Source: a bacterium
Lineage (GTDB): Bacteria; Chloroflexota; Dormibacteria; UBA8260; Bog-877
Direction of reading: 5' to 3'
Assembly (NCBI GenBank): GCA_021791455.1
Contig: JAJYWM010000047.1
Coordinates: 1 to 8,474 of the forward strand
Length of the DNA stretch: 8,474 nucleotides
The position numbers and the translations under genes are program-made. The notes under the pieces are model-generated. The model was not told the origin of the DNA. It did not search any database and saw nothing but the letters and a program-made list of their open reading frames with translations. Shown one piece after another: positions 5,740 to 8,474 of this stretch. Within the stretch, counting starts at the first letter, position 1. Each line of letters starts with the position of its first letter.

Positions 5740-6517
5740 AGTCGAGGGGCGTGGCGTTGGAGGCTCTCGTACTGCATGCCGGGTCGTTAGATTGCTTGAG
5801 GTGTTGTCCGGCGCAAGCAGTCCGCTTCGGCTGAGCGAATTGGCACGACAGCTAGACGTGCCTGTGAGCTCTACTCAAGTGCTTTTGAAGGAGCTGATGC
5901 GGTGCGGCGCCGTAGCGATGACAGATCAGAGGGAGTATGTCCGTGGTCCCCGTCTGGTAGCGCTGGGCGCTCGTGTTGTTGCGAGTCTGGACGTAGTCAG
6001 GCTTGCCGAGCGGCGCATGGTTGAGCTCGCGTCGGAGATGCACGAGTACGTGTACCTTGCACTTCCTGTTCCAGAGGGCATCATGTATGTGTCGCGCGTT
6101 GGTACGTCGTCCCATAACTTGCGGGTCGAGATTCCTTTGGGTGTCGCGCGTCCCTTGCATGCAACGGCCGCAGGGCAAGTTTACCTAGCGTATGGTAGTC
6201 CGGACGCGGTCGAGCGCGCCATTTCTCGTGCTCCGCTTTCGGCCGAGACGCCGCATACAATTACGGACGTAAGTGCTCTGCGTGCGCGGATCCAGTTGGT
6301 GCACACGCGGGGGTATGCGGTGACGGAGGAGGAGAGCATAGAGGGTGTTGTGGGACTATCAGCACCTGTGAGGACTGCAGGTGGTGCGCTGGCGGGTGCA
6401 CTCACTATTTCCTTTTTTCGGGGCCGTTCAGAGTTTGGTCAAGAGGTAGTCGTCCGTCGGCTCGTGGACGCGGCCTGCGATGTGAGCCGCGCTCTGGGTT
6501 GGAGCGGCAACGCGTAG
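5708..6517 (+). CDS. IclR-family transcriptional regulator
   Basis: From the GTG at 5708 the product has 269 residues, close to the usual IclR length of about 250. Residue numbers here use that start. The N-terminal winged helix-turn-helix runs from about SRTACRVVRLLEVLSG (20-35) through LRLSELARQLDVPVSSTQVL (40-59). The C-terminal effector domain shows PLHATAAGQVYLAY (149-162) and SIEGVVGLSAPV (210-221), both family hallmarks, and ends normally at SRALGWSGNA. Members act as tetramers, repressing or activating catabolic genes in response to aromatic acids, keto acids or sugars. A longer form from TTG 5669 adds 13 residues and is in frame but less likely. The start region can fold into competing hairpins. 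Lying directly after the transporter on the same strand, it is the likely local regulator of the enzymes and importer. Confidence 0.9.
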   Translation: MSDALTPLQGGVEGRGVGGSRTACRVVRLLEVLSGASSPLRLSELARQLDVPVSSTQVLLKELMRCGAVAMTDQREYVRGPRLVALGARVVASLDVVRLAERRMVELASEMHEYVYLALPVPEGIMYVSRVGTSSHNLRVEIPLGVARPLHATAAGQVYLAYGSPDAVERAISRAPLSAETPHTITDVSALRARIQLVHTRGYAVTEEESIEGVVGLSAPVRTAGGALAGALTISFFRGRSEFGQEVVVRRLVDAACDVSRALGWSGNA

Positions 6518-6518
6518 C

Positions 6519-8051
6519 TTACGGCAAGGCCCGCGAGCCTTGGCGTACGTCCGCGGCCGATGGCGGCTTGCGCCCCCCCGCCACCTCCCGTTCCTGCTCC
6601 AGCGCTTGCTCCAAGATCCGTTGCACCCGGACAACATCGACCACGTCCAGGGCGAGGGTCTTGGCGCAGGCCTGTCCCACTCGCTCGGCTCCATAGCGTT
6701 TCACCAGCCCGAGCAGCCGGTAGACCTGGCGCATGCGGGTCCAGGGCAGCGGCCCAGCCAGCAGCTGGGTGGCGTAGATCCCGACCGGCTCGCCATGGCC
6801 GGCTGCCACGCGCTGGAGGTACTCCAGGTCGCCCATGGCATACCCGCGCTTCTCCTGGGGGAGGTCCTCGGGCTGGGTGGATCGCCCGCCGGGGGCCTGG
6901 CGGACGTGCTCCCGCAGCACGACGCCGTGGTAGGAGATCCTCACCAGGCGGCTGTCTGCCCGCACGTCGACCTGCTCCCCGAGGTGGCCACCGGGCACCG
7001 AGTAGAGCGCCTTCCCAACGGAGATGTGATGGTCCCGGGCCACTTTGGGGTGGGCGTAGATGGGTACCTCGTAGCGGCTCCGGGGGACCGGCAGCAGGTG
7101 CGCCAGCTCAACCTGCTGGAAGTGCTCCAAGGGACGCCGCCGAGTGGTCCCATGGATCCGCGTCCCGGCCTCCTCCAGGCACCAGCGCCGCATCCCCGCC
7201 CGGCCCGCGGCGAGGTCCTGGAAGTTCTCGCCGGCAAACCCCGCCTGGCGGCAGTAGGGCACGGCGCGCTCGACCCGCGGCTTCTGGGTCGGAGATTTGA
7301 TGATGCAGGGGTCGACCACAAAGCCCCGGGCCTGGGCGTACTCCAGGAAGCCCTGGTTGAGGACGGGGTGGAGGGGGTCCGCCTTGACCACGATCGCCTT
7401 CAGGTTGTCGCTGATCACCACCCTGAAGACCCCGCCAAAGAAGATCCAGGCCTCCTCGAACCCCTCGATGACCTCCTCCAGGCTCTCCCCGAAGGTGAGC
7501 CAGCAGAACATGTGGCGGCTCACCACCGCTGTCAGCACCAGCCCCTTGACCAGCCGTCGAGCGGTCCCCAGGCGGCCCAGCAGCCCCATCCGCCCAAAGT
7601 CGGCTTGCAGTTCCTGCCCGGGCTCCCCATCGTCCACCCGGACGGTCTCCCGGTGAGTTCCGAAGCCCAGCTCCAACACGCAGTACCGGTGCAGCGTGCG
7701 GTACGGCACCACCACCCCGCGCCGTTGCAGCAACACCCGGATCTTGGTCAGGCGCAGGCCCTCTTCCACCCACTGCTTCAGCAGACCGTGCTGGCCCGCC
7801 AATGCCGCCCAGGCCTCCCCGTGCCAGCCGCCCGGGCGCCCGGGCTGGAGCGCGACCAGCACCTCGGTCACCAGGCTGTCGGTGATCTCACTCGACTCGG
7901 GCCGGAACCCCACCATCTCGGCCACCGCCAGGTACCTGCGGACCGTCTTGCGGTTCATGCCCAGCAGTTCGGACGTCCGCCTCAGACCGTACCCCATCTG
8001 GCACAGCCTCAGGACTTCACGTACCTCCACCATTGGCACCTCCCGGAACAT
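6519..8051 (-). CDS. istA: IS21-family transposase IstA
   Basis: The 510-residue protein is the DDE transposase of an IS21-type element, numbered here from ATG 8051-8049. AGGAGG (8063-8058) lies 6 nt upstream, which decides this start over the in-frame TTG at 8057. An N-terminal helix-turn-helix is visible in VREVLRLCQMGYGLRRTSEL and LGMNRKTVRRYL (about 10-40). The catalytic triad is D151 (LQADFG), D215 (VVISDNLKA) and E261 (PTQKPRVERAVPYCR), with family-like spacing. A C-terminal beta-barrel region follows (YEVPIYAHPKV, about 327-337). The last residues (PPSAADVRQGSRALP) differ from what I expect, and no istB, the AAA+ partner needed for transposition, lies downstream. The element is therefore probably immobile on its own. 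A long antisense frame over it is a GC-rich shadow. Confidence 0.88.
   Translation of the reverse strand: MFREVPMVEVREVLRLCQMGYGLRRTSELLGMNRKTVRRYLAVAEMVGFRPESSEITDSLVTEVLVALQPGRPGGWHGEAWAALAGQHGLLKQWVEEGLRLTKIRVLLQRRGVVVPYRTLHRYCVLELGFGTHRETVRVDDGEPGQELQADFGRMGLLGRLGTARRLVKGLVLTAVVSRHMFCWLTFGESLEEVIEGFEEAWIFFGGVFRVVISDNLKAIVVKADPLHPVLNQGFLEYAQARGFVVDPCIIKSPTQKPRVERAVPYCRQAGFAGENFQDLAAGRAGMRRWCLEEAGTRIHGTTRRRPLEHFQQVELAHLLPVPRSRYEVPIYAHPKVARDHHISVGKALYSVPGGHLGEQVDVRADSRLVRISYHGVVLREHVRQAPGGRSTQPEDLPQEKRGYAMGDLEYLQRVAAGHGEPVGIYATQLLAGPLPWTRMRQVYRLLGLVKRYGAERVGQACAKTLALDVVDVVRVQRILEQALEQEREVAGGRKPPSAADVRQGSRALP
6520..6547. repeat. Imperfect palindrome at the IclR/istA junction
   Basis: TACG (6520-6523) pairs with CGTA (6544-6547), and CAAGGC (6525-6530) pairs with GCCTTG (6537-6542), with a single G-G mismatch (6524 and 6543) and a CCGCGA loop: ten pairs out of eleven. 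It sits 2 nt after the IclR stop and encodes the last residues of istA. It could serve as a bidirectional transcript end between two convergent genes, although there is no T-run. Confidence 0.4.
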
Positions 8052-8110
8052 CGGCAACCTCCTCGGCCCTGAAAGCGAGAAGGGTGCCCGGTTGATGCTC
8101 CGCGAGGCCA

Positions 8111-8154
8111 GGTGGTCCCAAGTTATTGGCTAACCCACCCCTTGGGTGGTCCCA
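8111..8154. repeat. Paired GGTGGTCCCA repeats inside the IS21 end
   Basis: GGTGGTCCCA occurs at 8111-8120 and 8145-8154. Between them CCACCC (8135-8140) and GGGTGG (8144-8149) form a tight inverted repeat with a 3-nt loop that shares bases with the second copy. Repeated sites behind the tip are characteristic of IS21 family ends, where IstA binds. This supports the element end at 8172. Confidence 0.5.
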
Positions 8155-8176
8155 TGTTTGTGGCAACCGACAGGTG

Positions 8177-8197
8177 CCCTCAAACGAAGCTTGAGGG
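8177..8197. terminator. Stem-loop between the sigma factor gene and the IS21 end
   Basis: CCCTCAA (8177-8183) and TTGAGGG (8191-8197) form a perfect 7-bp stem with a 7-nt loop, 78 nt beyond the stop of the minus-strand sigma factor gene. It may end that transcript, but no U-run follows on either strand, so it is at best a non-canonical terminator. The IS21 tip lies only 5 nt away. Confidence 0.3.
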
Positions 8198-8274
8198 ACC
8201 AGCAAATCGATCCGGACGTCGAAACGTCTTGAGCCCGGGGCCCGCCGATACGCTCCTCGAAACTGAGGTCCGAG

Positions 8275-8474
8275 TCACTTTCCCGACCCCGGCCCCGGTA
8301 AGGCAGGAAGCATCAGCGGGAGGCCGAACCGGGGCAGCCACCGGTTATCGAACCCGGTGATGGCGGAGATCTGCCTCCCACGGAACTCGAGCACGACAAG
8401 GCTGACGCCAGCCCGGGCACCCGCGCGGAGGTAGATGCCAAACGCCGGCTGACCGTTGGCTCGCATGGCGGGAA
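8275..8474 (-). CDS. ECF sigma factor (SigG/TIGR02960-like), C-terminal SnoaL-like domain only
   Basis: The minus strand is open from the window edge to TGA 8277-8275. The visible 65 residues read PAMRANGQPAFGIYLRAGAR and continue through VVLEFRGRQISAITGF to PRFGLPLMLP. The order RANGQPA, then L.VLE.R...I..IT.F, then FGLP is what I know from the SnoaL-like extension at the C-terminus of actinobacterial SigG-type ECF sigma factors. There the extension modulates sigma activity in place of a separate anti-sigma protein. The sigma-2 and sigma-4 domains would lie beyond the window, so I cannot confirm them. A stand-alone SnoaL-like protein is the alternative. The gene is unrelated to the catabolic genes and marks the resident flank beyond the IS21 fragment. 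Confidence 0.65.
   Translation of the reverse strand, partial: PAMRANGQPAFGIYLRAGARAGVSLVVLEFRGRQISAITGFDNRWLPRFGLPLMLPALPGPGSGK

Larger units (their letters stand above)
6519..8172 (-). mobile_element. IS21-family element, right part and istB deleted
   Basis: The istA end of the element is intact. On the minus strand the DNA from 8172 begins TGTCGGTTGCCACAAACATG, a TGT-type tip. Behind it are two copies of GGTGGTCCCA (plus-strand 8145-8154 and 8111-8120, period 34), like the repeated transposase-binding sites inside IS21 ends. The other end is missing: sequence at 6518 is already next to the IclR stop codon, and no matching terminal repeat or istB was found. The boundary at 6518-6540 is therefore a deletion or recombination joint, not a true IS end. 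Confidence 0.6.

Noticed and set aside
6520..6547. A standard Rho-independent terminator for the IclR gene
   Set aside because: The palindrome is good but has no T-run on either side, so I list it only as a repeat.
6540..8072. A 510-residue plus-strand open frame opposite istA
   Set aside because: It is the antisense shadow of a clearly conserved IS21 transposase in very GC-rich DNA. Its product is a low-complexity mix of P, H, Q, G and L with no recognisable motif or proper start.
8215..8228. GACGT-CGAA-ACGTC hairpin between IS21 and the sigma factor gene
   Set aside because: Only 5 bp, no T-run and no positional relation to a start codon; compatible with chance.
1..8474. CRISPR arrays, tRNA or rRNA genes, toxin-antitoxin or phage-defence systems
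   Set aside because: No regularly spaced repeats, cloverleaf or rRNA-like stretches, and no defence-type protein motifs were seen on either strand.

Overview
The window looks like a catabolic island from a high-GC bacterium. An actinobacterium is likely but not certain: the right edge holds the C-terminal part of a SigG/TIGR02960-type ECF sigma factor, Shine-Dalgarno sequences are strong, GTG and TTG starts are used, and flanking insertion-sequence DNA is very GC-rich. The six central genes are visibly less GC-rich than the right-hand IS (hand count: 1381-1440 about 57% GC, 6841-6900 about 77%), which suggests separate origins.

Layout. Positions 1-204 (minus) hold the 5' end of an IS256-type transposase and what looks like its terminal repeat. 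Positions 210-490 hold nothing I can assign. Positions 497-932 (minus) are a decayed transposase of the integrase-core (ISNCY/IS1202-like) type, frameshifted by one extra base near 596; its element probably ends at 1046. From 1112 to 6517 there are six plus-strand genes: a fumarylacetoacetate hydrolase (FAH) family enzyme, a kynurenine-formamidase-like 'cyclase' hydrolase, the ATPase, permease and lipoprotein of a NitT/TauT-type ABC importer, and an IclR regulator. Positions 6519-8172 (minus) are an IS21-family istA whose istB and far end are missing; its stop codon lies one base from the IclR stop codon. Positions 8275-8474 (minus) are the sigma factor fragment.

How the genes may work together. 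The lipoprotein captures a small organic molecule, probably an acid, and the permease and ATPase import it. The cyclase-family enzyme would hydrolyse an amide or ring bond, and the FAH-family enzyme would cleave or decarboxylate a keto-acid product. The IclR protein is the obvious local regulator, sensing the substrate or an intermediate. The substrate cannot be named from sequence alone.

The most interesting signals are regulatory. A near-consensus promoter (TTGACA, 17 bp, TACACT) drives the first gene, and its -35 hexamer appears to be the outer end of the decayed IS, so it may be an insertion-created hybrid promoter. At the IclR gene, two mutually exclusive GC hairpins overlap the Shine-Dalgarno and start codon, which looks like a translational switch.
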